Assembly (NCBI GenBank): GCA_030490835.1
Contig: CM059972.1
Coordinates: 86,723,137 to 86,787,136, forward strand
From: Annona cherimola
Lineage: Eukaryota > Streptophyta > Magnoliopsida > Magnoliales > Annonaceae
Length of the DNA stretch: 64,000 bases
Direction of reading: 5' to 3'
Part shown: in pieces, positions 36,370 to 48,300 of the stretch
Numbering within the stretch: the stretch's first letter is position 1
Layout of the letters: each line of letters opens with the position of its first letter
Translations under genes and position numbers: made by a program
Notes under the pieces: generated by a model
Seen by the model: only the letters and a program-made list of their open reading frames with translations
Database searches by the model: none
What the model was told of the DNA's origin: nothing

Positions 36370-36713
36370 GGCCTATTAGTTTCCGCCTGGTTTGTATTCG
36401 AATGATAACTCGACTTTGAACGCTCAATTTAACTTTAGACCTCTGTGTGTAGCTCTGGCTTTTACTAGATTAAATCTTTGAATCACATTTACTCGAGTGG
36501 GTTAGCTTAGGTACCACTTATTAACGCATAAATCCAAAAAAGCAAGCCTAATCTCGTGAGGGTGGGCTTTACTATATTATATTCTTCGCTTTAGCTTGGT
36601 AGTTCAGCTGTTTAGTTTTAAAATGTGTCATACTAAATTTAATTGGATACCTACTTATAAATTTTTACCCTCTCTATCTTATTAGATGTAGGATTTGATT
36701 TAAGGCTGTTACA
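36370..36713 (-). mobile_element. Truncated second TRIM copy
   Basis: From about 36512 to 36713 the sequence follows the TRIM LTR at 32553-32791 (starting TTAACGC, with TTCGCTTTAGC and TTGATTTAAGGCTGTTACA). To the left are the primer-site remnant (TACCACTT) and the internal region. Only the last bases of the other LTR (GGCCTATTAG near 36370) remain. The copy is more diverged than the one at 32183. Confidence 0.7.
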
Positions 36714-36804
36714 AATGTCAAGCTAAAAAAATGACAAAGCAAAGCAAACGTAATTTAAGCTTTCGAAAAAGAAAAAAAAAAAAACCACTTCGGCCCTAAA
36801 AATA

Positions 36805-37062
36805 TCAACGACTTTGGCTTTTGGAAAAATTATACAAGAAGTGGATTTGGTCTAAAGTATTGGACAATGCAACGACTTCGTCTTTTGGAATAATCAAATG
36901 ACTCGCGAATAGAAAGTACAAGTATTTGGCAACTGAAGTTTGGGTCCCTACCCGTCGAAGCTTTCTACTCTCTTTGCCTGCCTCCTCCAATCGTTGGGAT
37001 CGCCTGGGCACAAAATTTGAATCAGAAGCTTGATTTGGCTTCTCGACACTTGAGTCTGCCAA
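36805..37062 (-). CDS. Short hypothetical open frame
   Basis: An 85-codon frame starts MADSSVEKPNQASDS and is rich in basic and serine residues up to about residue 39, then changes character, as if reading into an intron after KLRRVGTQT. I do not recognise the family. The sequence is less AT-rich than its surroundings, so it may be an exon or exon fragment of a minus-strand gene. No partner exon was found; a Mutator-like MITE lies just upstream at 37141. Confidence 0.25.
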   Translation of the reverse strand: MADSSVEKPNQASDSNFVPRRSQRLEEAGKESRKLRRVGTQTSVAKYLYFLFASHLIIPKDEVVALSNTLDQIHFLYNFSKSQSR

Positions 37063-37131
37063 AATCTTTTCTCCTCTTATTGCAACGGAAGGATTAAGGT
37101 TGTAAAACGGATTTGCTGCAACCTTAACCTT

Positions 37132-37581
37132 ATTTATAAAAGAGTATGATTGTATACATCATGACGCATTTTGAGTTAAAATACAATATTTATTTATTTT
37201 TATAATTAGTTATATTTTTTGATTTATTCCTCATAAACATGTTTATCTAAGTGTATTCAATTTATATGTAAAGTTTTACAATTTTATATTTATAATTTTA
37301 TAATACTTTTAACATATCTATTTTTGATTTTTTAAAAATAAGCTTTTTAAAGGGTGTGAAGTGACTTAAATGCTCTTGAAATTGATGATTTTTTAAAAAA
37401 TAAAAAATAAATATGTAAAAGTATTGTAAAATAGCAAAACTCTGTATATAGTTTAAATACACTTAAGAAAACGTGTTTATGAAGAAAAAATAAAAAAATA
37501 TAATTAATCTTAAAAATAAATGAATATTGTATTTTAGTCTAAAACGCATCATAATGTATACAATCATACTCCATTTATAAA
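37132..37581. mobile_element. Mutator-like fold-back MITE, copy 1, perfect 9-bp duplication
   Basis: Element 37141-37572 (432 bases) is flanked by ATTTATAAA on both sides (37132-37140 and 37573-37581). Its ends, AGAGTATGATTGTATACAT and the inverse of GGAGTATGATTGTATACAT, begin arms of about 170 bases that pair along most of the element. The 9-bp duplication is typical of Mutator-like elements. There is no coding capacity. Confidence 0.93.
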
Positions 37582-38097
37582 GTAAAACCATAATATGTTA
37601 ACTTTATTTATGTATAAGTTTGGGTAAAGAAGTTCGAGTTTGCTAGTTTTTATTTGATTTAAGAGTAGCGGTGGAGCTGCGGGTGCCTTTTTGCTAACGT
37701 GGTAAGGTCGGTCGGTCGGTCGGTATGCTGGCAACCAACGTGAGTTCGAAACAATGGAGCGTGTCGCATCTCCCCTCCCTCAAGGGGTCGTGCATATTAT
37801 TAGGGTATTATTTGGTAGTATTATTTGGTTCCTCGATGAGGATTATACACGTATTTCCAATGACTCGATGTATATAAATAAATCTAAAGGTGGAGCTAGA
37901 ACCTTTAGGAATAAGGGTGCACTTATGCCGCCGCCACAGCTAATAAGTTATCTAAATGATAAGCATAATAATATAATAATTTTCTTAAACAAATTAGATC
38001 ATTTCCAAAGTATAAAGAAAAATAAGAAATGCAAAGGAAACAAAATTTAAATGTAAATGATATAATATTTACTTAGAATATTATTTTAATGAGAAGT
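37582..38097 (+). repeat. Possible tRNA-derived SINE in non-coding sequence
   Basis: GCTAACGTGGTAAGGTCGG at 37693 and GAGTTCGAAAC at 37742-37752 look like diverged A and B boxes of a tRNA-derived SINE. The A-box side carries a (GGTC)n expansion at 37706-37724. A TCCCTCAAGGGG hairpin follows at 37777. The 3' end and target duplication were not resolved. No gene is seen. Confidence 0.4.
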
Positions 38098-39723
38098 GAT
38101 TTTGTCGGTGTTGTAAGAACCGGACCGGACCGGCCGGTCAGACCGGGAACCGGTCCAAATCCCGGTTCGATTACCACCGGTTCGGTCCAATAGAATTAAA
38201 CCATCTGAACCGTCAAACCGGCTTCATCGGTTGAACCGTGTTCGACCGGTTCAGACAGTTTCTAAAAAATGAAAACTCTGCTCCTCTCCCACCCCCACCT
38301 CCCCCCTACTGCCTTCCTCCTCCACCACGTCTTCCACAATTGCTGGCGCACCCTAGCACCTCATGCAATGCACTCACCAGATCAATCAAATCCATTGAAT
38401 TCCATTTGAGTTTGTCTCTCTGATCCCAACGTCCCCTCTGCTCTCCTCGTCGCCGTTCTTCGTTCATGGGTACGAGCTCCTCCTGCTTTATTCTTCTTTG
38501 CAGCTGGTGAATCGAGTCCTGATCTACGACTCTGCCATGGAGAAATGGGCCCGCTTTGACGGCTACGCTCCGATTCCCACTCAGAATTCCCTCCAAGAAG
38601 TCATCTTCTTCGATGGGTCTCTGCATTTCACCACGCGGGAGCCGTTCTCGATCTTGGGTTTCGACGTGGGCAGCAGCAGGTGGAGAGAATGGGCGGCGGA
38701 GCTTCTGATAAAAGCCGCTGCCATCGGCGATCCCCTGTTGCCACAGGTCAGTCGTCTTCCCTTTGTCTGATCGGCATTCGGCGACGAATGCAGCTCCTGC
38801 TTCCGGCAAACAGCAGAGCCCCCAAATCGGTGACCATGGAGATTTTTGGGTGGCATTGCATTCCAGGAGATCAAAGGTTTTAAAATTGGTGATGCGGGTT
38901 TCGCCATTGGTGGATTCGTGGCTCAGATTACTCCTTCCTTCGAGCTGGACCGATGGATTGTATCCATTGCTGGCTAGTATGCGGCCGAGTAGTGCAATGG
39001 CAGTGCGGTTGAACAAGGAAGCTGAGATGCTGGAGGTGTTGGAAGATTGAGGCGGGAAGGTTTTGAAGGCCATCAGTGAAGTTGGGGAAAGAAATGGGAG
39101 TCTATGGATTGGGTCAATGCTCATGCCTTTCGTTGGTTTGTTGAAGCTTTAGATCAATATTCTTGTTTGATTCCGGTTACATGGATGAGAAATAATTTAG
39201 AGAAGAAATTTTTTTTTTTGATTGTGGAGAAGAAACTATTGAAATTAGATGAACAACATAGCAGGAGGGTGTTTATTTTTTATTTCGCGTTCGCGAAATT
39301 CTATTTTTAATTATTTTGTTCAAATTATGTAATTAAGGTATAAATAATCTTATAATGAGCTCAGGATCATATTACATGTGTTAAATTAGGATTAACTTAT
39401 TAATATCAAAAGTTAGATGTCGTTAGATGTCGTTAGATATCATTAGATGCTGTTAGATAAGGTGAATTTCATTAAATCCTATTATCTGGGTTTCAAATTC
39501 TGTAATTAAGATATAAATGACCTTATAAAGGGCTTAGAATCATATTACAAGTGTTAAATTAGAATTAACTTCTCAATATATTTACTTAAAATTTAAAAAT
39601 AATTTAATATTTATGACATCATAAATATGTCATGTTGACGTCACTGGTTCGCTTAACCGGTCAAACCGGTTCGAACCAGACCAGTTCCTTTACCGGTTCG
39701 GTTCTAACAACATTGAATTTTGT
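38098..39723 (+). mobile_element. hAT-like element enclosing an F-box/kelch gene fragment
   Basis: Ends CGGTGTTGTAAGAACCGG (38106) and, inverted from 39715, CAATGTTGTTAGAACCGAAC pair as terminal repeats. Flanks GATTTTGT (38098-38105) and AATTTTGT (39716-39723) are an 8-bp target duplication with one mismatch. ACCGGTTCG words are dense in the first 150 and last 70 bases. The GC-richer interior (38260-39120) is host-gene-like and contrasts with the AT-rich ends. Two copies of an 80-bp unit lie at about 39328-39405 and 39502-39578, with a GTTAGATGTC microrepeat between. There is no transposase. Confidence 0.82.
38502..38770 (+). pseudogene. F-box/kelch-repeat protein fragment inside the hAT-like element
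   Basis: After a plausible acceptor (TTTGCAG at 38496-38502), the frame encodes LVNRVLIYDSAMEKWARFDG. It then reads NSLQEVIFFDGSLHFTTREPFS and ILGFDVGSSRWREW, the pattern of kelch-like beta-propeller repeats in plant F-box proteins (a YDS...W strand, then GSLYF.TREP, then FD...WRE). F-box proteins are substrate receptors of SCF ubiquitin ligases. No F-box motif is present, and the frame ends by 38770. The following GC-rich sequence to 39100 keeps several open frames on both strands, including a 272-codon minus-strand frame, but none that I recognise. The upstream C/T-rich block (38280-38470) looks like a captured 5' untranslated region. It is a fragment and probably non-functional. Confidence 0.65.
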
Positions 39724-40583
39724 TAGCTAGGGCAAAACAAATATTTTGCTTAGCCCACCTCAAAAAACTCATTTATCACATTTTTTTTACTTTTTTCTTC
39801 ACACACATGTTTATTTAAGTGTATTTAACATATAAACCAATTTTTATTATTTTTGGATATGTGTATATATTTTTTTGAGATATTTAAATATAAGAGTATT
39901 TTAAATACATACATATACATAGATGTTTAAAATTTTCAAAAAATATATACATATAACTAAAAATGGAAAAACTTTGTTTATATGTTAAATACATTTAGAT
40001 AAAAAAGTGTATAAAAAAAGTAAAACAAAAGTGTTGTAAATGACATTAGAAGTAAATGACAATAAGACGCCGACCAGCGAGGCTGTGGATTTGGGCCAGA
40101 ATATTGATCGAATGGTGAGAATTGGTGGGGGCCATGGCAGATCTGGACAACTGGCCAGGGAGCATGATGGTAGCGTGCAGACATGGAAATTGGTAGCAGC
40201 AGATGACTGCTTTGCTTTGATGGCATGGATAATTTGATGTATCACTGAGCCACATGTCCCTCCCATAGGGAACAAAAAAAATTTAATATCCAAAGTCATA
40301 TTTTATTATAATTTGTACTTTTAAAATTAATTTTTTACAACATACGATTTTATAATCCAAGGGTTAATTTCAAATATAATTATAACGTTTACCCATATAA
40401 TCATTCAAGCCACAGTGGTACGAAGTCATGCCCCATTTGCTAACTTTGTATGACGAATGAGTGGTGGGGAAGAATGCCCATAATTTTTATTATACCCACG
40501 AATTTAAACCCATAATTCCCCCAGTACCCAAGTCGTTAAAATGAGTAGAAATGGACATTAAAGCAAAATGTGAATGAAGATCA
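39724..40583. repeat. Non-coding; includes a fold-back repeat at 39775-40040
   Basis: The words TTTAAGTGTATTTAACATATAA near 39811 and (inverted) TTATATGTTAAATACATTTA near 39978 begin arms that pair over more than 80 bases, giving a MITE-like fold-back of about 265 bases. The rest has no recognised gene; the overlapping short frames on both strands at 39978-40299 are chance. Confidence 0.55.
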
Positions 40584-42393
40584 TGCCCTGATGTGGATTG
40601 ATTATTAGGTTGTAAATGGCATTCGTGTATGTTACACATGGGCCGGCTTTTGTAGATTACTTGTGACAACTCTAAAAGGGTTTAGTTAGCCTCTAAAAGA
40701 GGAGTTTTGTGCAGAGAGGAGTGTCGATTGTAATCTCTTGTTTCTGTTGCAATGTAATAGAGGGTGACTCCCCTTAAGAGTCCTTCTGAGATTATAAAGC
40801 TTATCTTGCAAGAGAACAAGTGCTAATGTTTGATCCGCCTTTAGGCAGAATTCCATCAATTGGTATTAATGCTTCAGGCATGGCAACCATGAAGATCGAG
40901 GAAGTAGAGCAAGATCAAGGGTTACAGAGAGTTCAAGAGAATTTTGCTGGACAGATGGTTTAGCTGAAAACCCTATCTCTTGGGTATTGATTCCAAGGAG
41001 GCTAAAGAACGTCGTAGACACAAGAATGACCGCAGCAATAGAGAAACCACAAACAGGCTAATTCACCACCAACAGTCATTCAAAACTCAAGAAGCAGAGG
41101 CGACGATCTCACTTGAAACACGCAATCACCGCCCCAGCCGAGGAAAGAAGCCACTAGTAGCATGGAGGGGTTTCTTGATGGGGAGAAGGCGATCGATAGC
41201 AAAAACCCACCATTCTTAGAGCGATCATTAGGGCGTCTTGACACGATCAAGGACTGCGATCGCCAAAGGTAGTTCGATGTCTTGGTAACAGCCAAGAAAG
41301 AATCGCCAAAGCACGAACTTGCATCCCCGATCAAGATGATCTTACAGACAGTGGTGACTATGAGCAACACAACCAGCAAGAACAAGAAGGTGGTAGCTAT
41401 GATGAAAGGGAAATCAAGGGGTCCACCGCCTCTCTGTTTTCGTCTCTCTATTGTCGAGTTCATTTTCAGCTCGCCAACCTACAAGTGACTGGCCTTCAAC
41501 TCAAAGCATGGCGAGTTTTGCACCCACACTTGGGATCTAGGTGAAAGGGGCATTTCGCCTCCTCCCTCTTGGTTCCGATCTCCGCCATCAGGCGAAGGAT
41601 CATTGGTGTGGTGAAACTCGAGGCCGCTACACTCGTTCACAGACATTCATCTCACTTTCACGGGGGTGGCTTTATGGGGGCCAGACAGGCGACAAGGTGG
41701 TGTAATGGAGTCGCAAATGATATGGAACCCTGATCGACTATGGAACCCGAACCAGAGGCATTTTCTCGCAAGTCACAGCGAGCTCCGACGACTCCTTCTG
41801 TTGCAAGGGTGTGGCTCGAGCAATGAGCTAGAACCATTCGAATATGGGGGGCAACGACGTCCATGTGATCCGGGGGGAGTGAGGGTTGCTAAACAATGGG
41901 CACTAGCAAGTCATGCAGAATGCACGCTTTCGAATGACACTAGCTTGGAGGTATACGACCATGCGGGGAGGAAGATGACATGTGTGGTGAACATGATGCT
42001 TCTTTTGTTCAGATCACCGCAGGCAGTAGATTCAATCGTGTCATGCCAACCTAGAGGACCAAGTTGATCTTAGGCAATCGAGAATGATGTGGATTGAGTA
42101 TTAGGTTGTAATTGGCATACATGTATGTTACACATGGGCTAAGTTTTGTAGATTACCTATGATAGTTGTAAAAGGATCGGTTAGTTGTGAATTAGAGTTG
42201 TAACAGAGGTTGTAACAGAGTCCTACAAAAGAGGAGTCCTGTGCACAGAGGAGTTCGATTGTAACTTTTGTTTCTCTTGCAATGCAATAGAGGATAACTT
42301 CCCTTAAAAGCCCTTGTGAGGTCGTGAAGTTTGTCTTGCAAGAGAACAGGAGCTGATGTTTGATCCACCTCTAGGCAGGGTAACATCATGCCC
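40584..42393 (+). mobile_element. Small non-autonomous LTR element (1.8 kb), TGCCC duplication
   Basis: LTRs at 40589-40858 and 42085-42388 both start TGATGTGGATTGA and end with ATCA. Flanks TGCCC (40584-40588 and 42389-42393) are a perfect 5-bp duplication. The 5' LTR is followed by ATTGGTATTAATGCTTCAGG, a diverged tRNA-Met-type primer site. The 1.2-kb interior is unusually GC-rich for the window, starts with a short frame (MATMKIEEVEQDQGLQ) and then holds only short broken frames that match no retroviral domain. It is therefore a TRIM/LARD-like passenger element; mobility proteins must come from a relative. The 3' LTR has an extra block of about 35 bases around 42185-42225. Confidence 0.93.
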
Positions 42394-42581
42394 CTCGACA
42401 ACATCTAACTTCACGTATCTCCTGCAATGTGAAATCTAGCTTGGAATTACAGACTGACAATGAGGGCTTCTGCCGTCAGCGACTAGAGGTCATTGCTGTC
42501 AATTAAATGGATTGCCTAGTTGCTGAATTTCATACAAGCTTAGCTATGTGTGCACAATTGTGCCAGCATGCTAGAGTACCA
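42394..42581. other. Short non-coding spacer
   Basis: Nothing is recognised between the LTR element and the next MITE. Confidence 0.4.
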
Positions 42582-42852
42582 TAAGGTATGTTTGGGAATA
42601 GATAAAACTTTTGAAGAGTAGAAACTGTCAAATGATGTGATATAATAGGGGTAATGATGATGAGTAAAGATGATAAAATTAAAATAGATAAGTTAGTTTT
42701 ATAGATAGTTGTGTAGAAATGATTGAAAAGTATGGTAGTTGTATAGGAAAGTGTGAAAAATGATTGAAAAATATGGTAGTTATGACAAGTGAAAAGTTTA
42801 GATTGAAAAGTTTTAATGTAACAGTTTATACTCATTGTCAAACACACCCTAA
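42582..42852 (+). mobile_element. Harbinger-like MITE (copy F), TAA duplication
   Basis: Element 42585-42849, ends GGTATGTTTGGGAATAGA and (inverted) GTCAAACACACCC, flanked by TAA on both sides. This is the best-preserved member of the family in the window (265 bases). Confidence 0.9.
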
Positions 42853-43627
42853 ATTTGGTGCTCCATCTTCAATAGCTTGGAATCCATAACGGCCATGGCT
42901 GTGTTCAAGATGGCCGAATGTAAACCAATTCTCCATTGATTTGGACAACACCCGTCAACTCAAGTCCACACAAGTTGTATCAAATCTGATTGATAACCTA
43001 TTCAGAAATTTGTTAAAAGCAAAGAGAGCTTGGCGATCCCTGCAAATCCTAAATCCGAAATTCGTCGATAACTAGCGCTAATTTCGACAAGCTCAACTTC
43101 ATCACCGACAGCAAACATCATCCAACGGTAATGACGACTCTTAACAATCGAAAAATAGCCTTACCTTCTTCAAATCCAGCAAAGCAACCCATCATAACTA
43201 GAGATGCCATTGAAGCCAACACCAATAATTTAAGCATTAGCAGCAGCACCAACCACACATCTCTCATCGACAGCTGCTGTGCAAATCCAAATTGTAGCAC
43301 CACTTTCAAATTCAACATCGATCAAACCATCAACTCGCTTGTGGTGATTCTCATTCAGCTAGCTCAATGAAACCAGTAATGGACGACTGATAGGCCAAAT
43401 TCCACTATAAAAAAGAAGAATGTAGAATATTCCAACAAACAAGCCATGAAGAGGATGTGCCATAAGCTTTTGTGCACCTGTAAGCGAAGATGATGAGCAT
43501 GAAGTTGAAGTTTACATGCAATTCAAGGATTTATCTAGCTTGGTCTTCAAAAGCGGCAACAGAGAACATGACATTCTACCCCATGTGTTTTGATGGGATA
43601 CGAACCCCTTGAGGAGGCGTTTGTAAA
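42853..43627. other. Non-coding; ends in a unit of a tandem repeat split by Copia 2
   Basis: Bases 43560-43627 (CATGTGTTTTGATGGGATAC and GGCGTTTGTAAATGAAC) recur at 57220-57266 on the far side of Copia 2, so the retrotransposon landed in or beside a local repeat. Frames at 43118-43370 match no protein. Confidence 0.45.
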
Positions 43628-43632
43628 TGAAC

Positions 43633-43897
43633 TGTTGAACAACAAGTTGGTGAGCATGGGGTAATTGCAAGATACAGTTGCCCATGATATGAATAGATGA
43701 TCGCCCATGATGTGAATACATGAAAAATGTGAATGTGATAAATATCTTATATCTTGTAACATTATATATAGTGGATGAATGGTAACCCGAAGATATGATC
43801 GAGTAGGTTGCCTCCGTGGAGTAGGTTAACCGAACCACGTAAATCCATGTCTTGATCTCTGTTTCTCTTCACTTGTTTTCTTTACTCTTTCTCAACA
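43633..43897 (+). repeat. 5' LTR of Copia 2
   Basis: The LTR is 265 bases, TGTTGAAC to CTCAACA, with a TATA-like ACATTATATATAG near 43760. It matches 49494-49686 plus 57070-57140, the two halves of the 3' LTR. Confidence 0.92.
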
Positions 43898-43898
43898 C

Positions 43899-43917
43899 GG
43901 TATCAGAGCTACGAAAC
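43899..43917 (+). other. Primer binding site (initiator tRNA-Met) of Copia 2
   Basis: GGTATCAGAGCTACGAAAC begins one base after the LTR end. GGTATCAGAGC is complementary to the 3' end of plant initiator tRNA-Met, the standard Copia primer. Confidence 0.88.
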
Positions 43918-44312
43918 AGAAGTTCCTTTTCTAGACTTTGTTTTCTCCTTTCGTTTTTATAGGAAGGATGAAGACAACAAGCAACTCGACGCGTCTCTAG
44001 ACCCGCGTCTGTTGTCATCTTCATTACTAAATCCAGTGTTGCGGCTATCTTGCAGCTACTTTCATACCCTGCTGCATTTCCTTCGGAGCAGAGAAGCCCA
44101 CGATCAACATTGGCAAAATCCGTATTGGATTCAGCTGCTATGCTGACACCAGCCTCCGGCTCAGCATCTTGCTCAGGTTCCAGTTCACCTGTGCTGTCGC
44201 TGCCTCATTCGGCACCTGTAACAGCAGTGTCTCCAAATTGTGTAGATCGACGTAGCCACGCTAGATCTCTGCTCACAGAGACACTGCTGCTATAATTCGT
44301 CAATCCTCTAGA

Positions 44313-44924
44313 TAGGGTTGTTAATGGATCGGGTTGGCCGTGTTAGAGCCTAATCCTAACTTATTTAAAATATCTCAATCCTAATCCGTTTATTAATACA
44401 TTTAAAAATCTCAACCCTAACCCATTTACAACCCATTTAATAAACGGGTTGGTGGGTTGTTAACTAGTTATTAGCAAATAACCTGAAAGCCTATACTCTA
44501 GTATATGATTATCTCACAGGGAGAACGAGAGAATATTTTTGACATAGGGGAAATGGAAATAGGGCAATAATGAAAAAATGGAATTAGGGCGGCAGTGAAA
44601 AAATAAAAATTAGGTGACTGAAGGAAGATTTAGAGAGAAAAAATAACCAAGAAGTTTACATATATATATATATATAACTTTAATGAGTTAAGCAAGTTAA
44701 ATGGGTTGAACGAATTAAACGGGTTAAACAGGTTATATGGGCTAAATGGATTACTAAACGAGTTGACGAGTTATAAAATCTCAACCCTAATCTATTTATT
44801 TAATTAAATGATTAAACGGATTGGCGGGTCATAACTCATTTATTCAAAAATCTCAACCCAAACTCATTTATAAAAGAGTTAGACGAGCGGGTTGACGGGT
44901 TGACCATGATCATTAACACCCCTA
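44313..44924. mobile_element. hAT-type non-autonomous element, copy 2, in the Copia 2 leader
   Basis: It starts TAGGGTTGTTAATGG and ends ATTAACACCCCTA, and shares ACGGGTT/AACCCTAATC subterminal words with the copy at 20745. The flanks CCTCTAGA and TCTACATA agree only partly, so the target duplication has decayed or one end is slightly displaced. A (TA)n tract lies near 44660. Confidence 0.82.
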
Positions 44925-45316
44925 TCTACATAAATTAGCCATCCATAGAAATTAGCCATCCGGATTCCTGCTTGAAATCACCTTGCAGCACTGGCTCTTT
45001 GCTATAGAAAGAAGCCTTTCTGAAGGACCATCTTTCCTTCACAACCGCGACTTATGCAGACGCCCTCTTCGTTTCTAGCTACCTTTGTTCTGCACCAAAC
45101 ACCTTCGTCGGTCATGGCAGGGACCTCCTTCTCTTTCGGTTTTAGTTCTGGCAGATCTGGAGGTGCAAATTTGGACTACAATAGTAGAAGAGATATGCCA
45201 CTAATATCGGTTCATTAAGAGCCACAAGCTCCGGTTCATTGCACAATCAGGTCGTGCGACCAGTTGCAGCCAATGTGCTATTCTTCCTAAACTTAATTGT
45301 TGTTATTTTTCAAAAA

Positions 45317-48300
45317 ATGGCTACTTCAGAATCCACTAGTACCTCGGATATAGTTGGACGTTCAAGTACTAATATCAGTGATACCAACATGAAGTTAACT
45401 AATACATTGTTGAATGGAACAAATTCTCTCTCTTGGGCAAGAGCTGTAACCGTTTCACTTAGTGAAAAGTCAAAACTTGGGTATATCAATGGAAAAATTA
45501 AACCAACTAAACCGAAAGATCCCAAATTTGATGAATGGTAAGCTATAGATAATTTGATAATGGTGTGGCTATTCGACTCCTTGGAACCTCAAATATATGA
45601 AATATTCGCTTATTTTGAAAATGCCCAAAATTTATGGGATTCCTTAAAAGAAGTCTATGGTCAAGTAGAAAAAGCCTCGAGAATCTTTGAATTACAGCAA
45701 GAAATTGCTAGATTAGAACAGAATTCAAATCAAAATTTCATTGAATATTTACGATATATAAAAAAGAGATGGGATGAATTAAGGCAATATTGTCCTCCTA
45801 CTGAGACAATTGCAGAATATTCAAAAAGAGAAGAACAAGATAGAATTTTTAAAATGTTATCCAGACTTAAACAAGAATATGAAGACTTCAAGAGGTAAAT
45901 ATCGATGAATTTATCACTTCCTTCATTTTCTAACGTATATGCAATTATTCAAAGAGAAGAAACTAGGAGGCGTGTAATGAACTCAAATTTGAAAGTAGAT
46001 GCTAATAAACTTGAAAATCATGCTTTTGCTGCTAAAGGAGAATACAAAGAATTTACACACTATGGTGGAAAAGGCTCCAATCTTAGATAAGGAAGAGAAC
46101 AAGGTAGAGGAAATTGGAAACACTACAACAAGCTAGGGCACTTCAAAGAATGAATCTTACATCCTTGCACACTTTTAAAGAGAAAGGTTCTATAAATAAG
46201 ATTGCTTCTCATGTCAATTCCTCTACTCAAGCCTCTATAGAAAGCATCTCCAAACAACTTCTGCAAACAGGGCAACAACTCCAACAACTAGTGGACGTAA
46301 CCACAGAAATTCGCTCTCCTACCCAGATCTCGGAGGCTTCTACATCTCTTGTTCAATCCTTTAGTATGGCTTTACTTCTTTCTGCTAACAAAGACTCTTG
46401 TTCAATCCTTTAGTATGGCTTTACTTCTTTCTACTAACCAAGGCAATTGGGTGATAGATTCCGGTGCTACGGATCATATGAGTGGCAATTGTAATTGCCT
46501 AACCGATATTCATTTCAAGCATATACAATCACCTATTACAATTGCAAATGGTCATCAAGTTCCCATTCAAGGAATTGGCAAATTTGAACTTCTTTCTTCT
46601 ACATTTGATGTATTATTTGTTCCAACATTGACTTCCAACTTGCTGTCAGTTAGTAAAATCACTAATGATCCGAATTGCGATATTTTTTTTCCCCAAATGC
46701 TGTGATTTTTAAGGATAGGGCCATAGAGATGAAGATTGGTGAAGGCAGAGTCGGTCAAGGACTTTATATATTTAATATGCCACAAAAGGCTCTCATTGCT
46801 AGAAATAAAGCAGAGTTCTCACTATTATAGCATTAAAGGACTGGACATCCCTCTAATTAGATACTGCATGTTTTGGATTCCTCTCTTGAGCTCGATGAAT
46901 TGCAACTTGTCATTTTTCTAAACAACACAGATTGCCATTTCCAAAGCATTCAAAATTTTCAAACAAGTCTTTTGAACTAATTCACTTTGATGTGTGGGGG
47001 ACCTTTTCCAATAGACTCTTGAGATGATTATAAATACTTTGTTAACTTTTGTTGATGATAAATCTCATTTTCCTTAGATATATTTATTAAAATCCAAAAG
47101 TGAAGTTTTGTGGATTTTTCAAGACTATCGCAAAATAATTTTGACTCAGTTTAATGTCTCACTAAAAGTATTGTGAATTGACAATAGTGCTGAGTATGTT
47201 AACTTAGCTTTTTCCTCATATCTTAGAGCTCACGGCATTATTCATCAAACCTCTTGTGTTGGCACACTTCAACAAAATGGGATCAATGAGCGTAAAAATA
47301 AACATATTCTTGAAGTAATACGTGCCTTACTGTTTCAAATGAATGTTCCAAAGGAATATTGATTTGATATTGTACTTACCAGTTGTTATCTTATTAATCG
47401 TCTCCCAACTCAAATTTTAGATTTCAAATCTCCTCTGAAAATTTTGCAAGACAAAAACCCGGCCTTTCTCATCTTCGTATGTTTGGTTGATTATGTTATG
47501 TTCACATACAAAATAGTGGTAAACTTGATTCTCATGCCAAACGATGTATCTTTCTGAGTTATTCCTCCACTCAAAAGGGTTACAAATGTTCTGCCCCTAA
47601 TCTTCAAAAATTATTTATCTCTCGAGATGTTTCCTTTATTGAAGCTCAAGCATTTTTTCAATCTTCGGATCAAATTCAGGGGGAGCTCTTTCATAGGAAA
47701 TTGGCTCCTATGCCTCTTGCAACTACAACTGATGGATCTCTTACAACTAATAATGTACAAGAGAGGTTTCTCATGAAAATGAAGACCCCGTGGCCCTTCT
47801 TCGCAGGTCGTCACGTATTTTCAAGCCTCCCTCTAGACTTTAATATTTTTACACTTATGATATTACTGCCTTTCCTATTCAAGATTACATATGCTAAGAT
47901 AATATCTCAGTTGATTGTTCTGCCTTCTTGGCTAATATTAATTCTCAAAAAGACCCAACCCATTTTCAAGAAGCCATTAACATGCGTGAATGGAGAAAAG
48001 CTATGGATGATGAAATTAAGGCTCTTAATAAAAATAATACCTGAAATATTGCGAGTTTACCAAAAGGAAAAAGACCAGTTGGTTGTAAATGAGTCTATAA
48101 AATCAAATATAAAGAAGATTGATCCATAAAAAGTACAAAGCTAGACTTGTGGCTAAAGGATTTACTCAAACCTATGACGTTGATTATAATAAAACTTTTG
48201 CACCCATAATCAAAATGAATATGGTGCGAATTCTAATGTCATTAGCAGTTAACCGTGGATGGCCATTATTTCATATGGATGTAAATGCTTTCTTGCAGGG

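Noticed and set aside
38306..39124. 272-codon minus-strand frame, the longest in the window
   Set aside because: It lies antisense to the kelch-like fragment inside the hAT-like element and is explained by GC-rich captured DNA; no domain was recognised.
41080..42067. Several 100-130 codon frames on both strands
   Set aside because: They overlap one another within the interior of the small LTR element and show no known domain.
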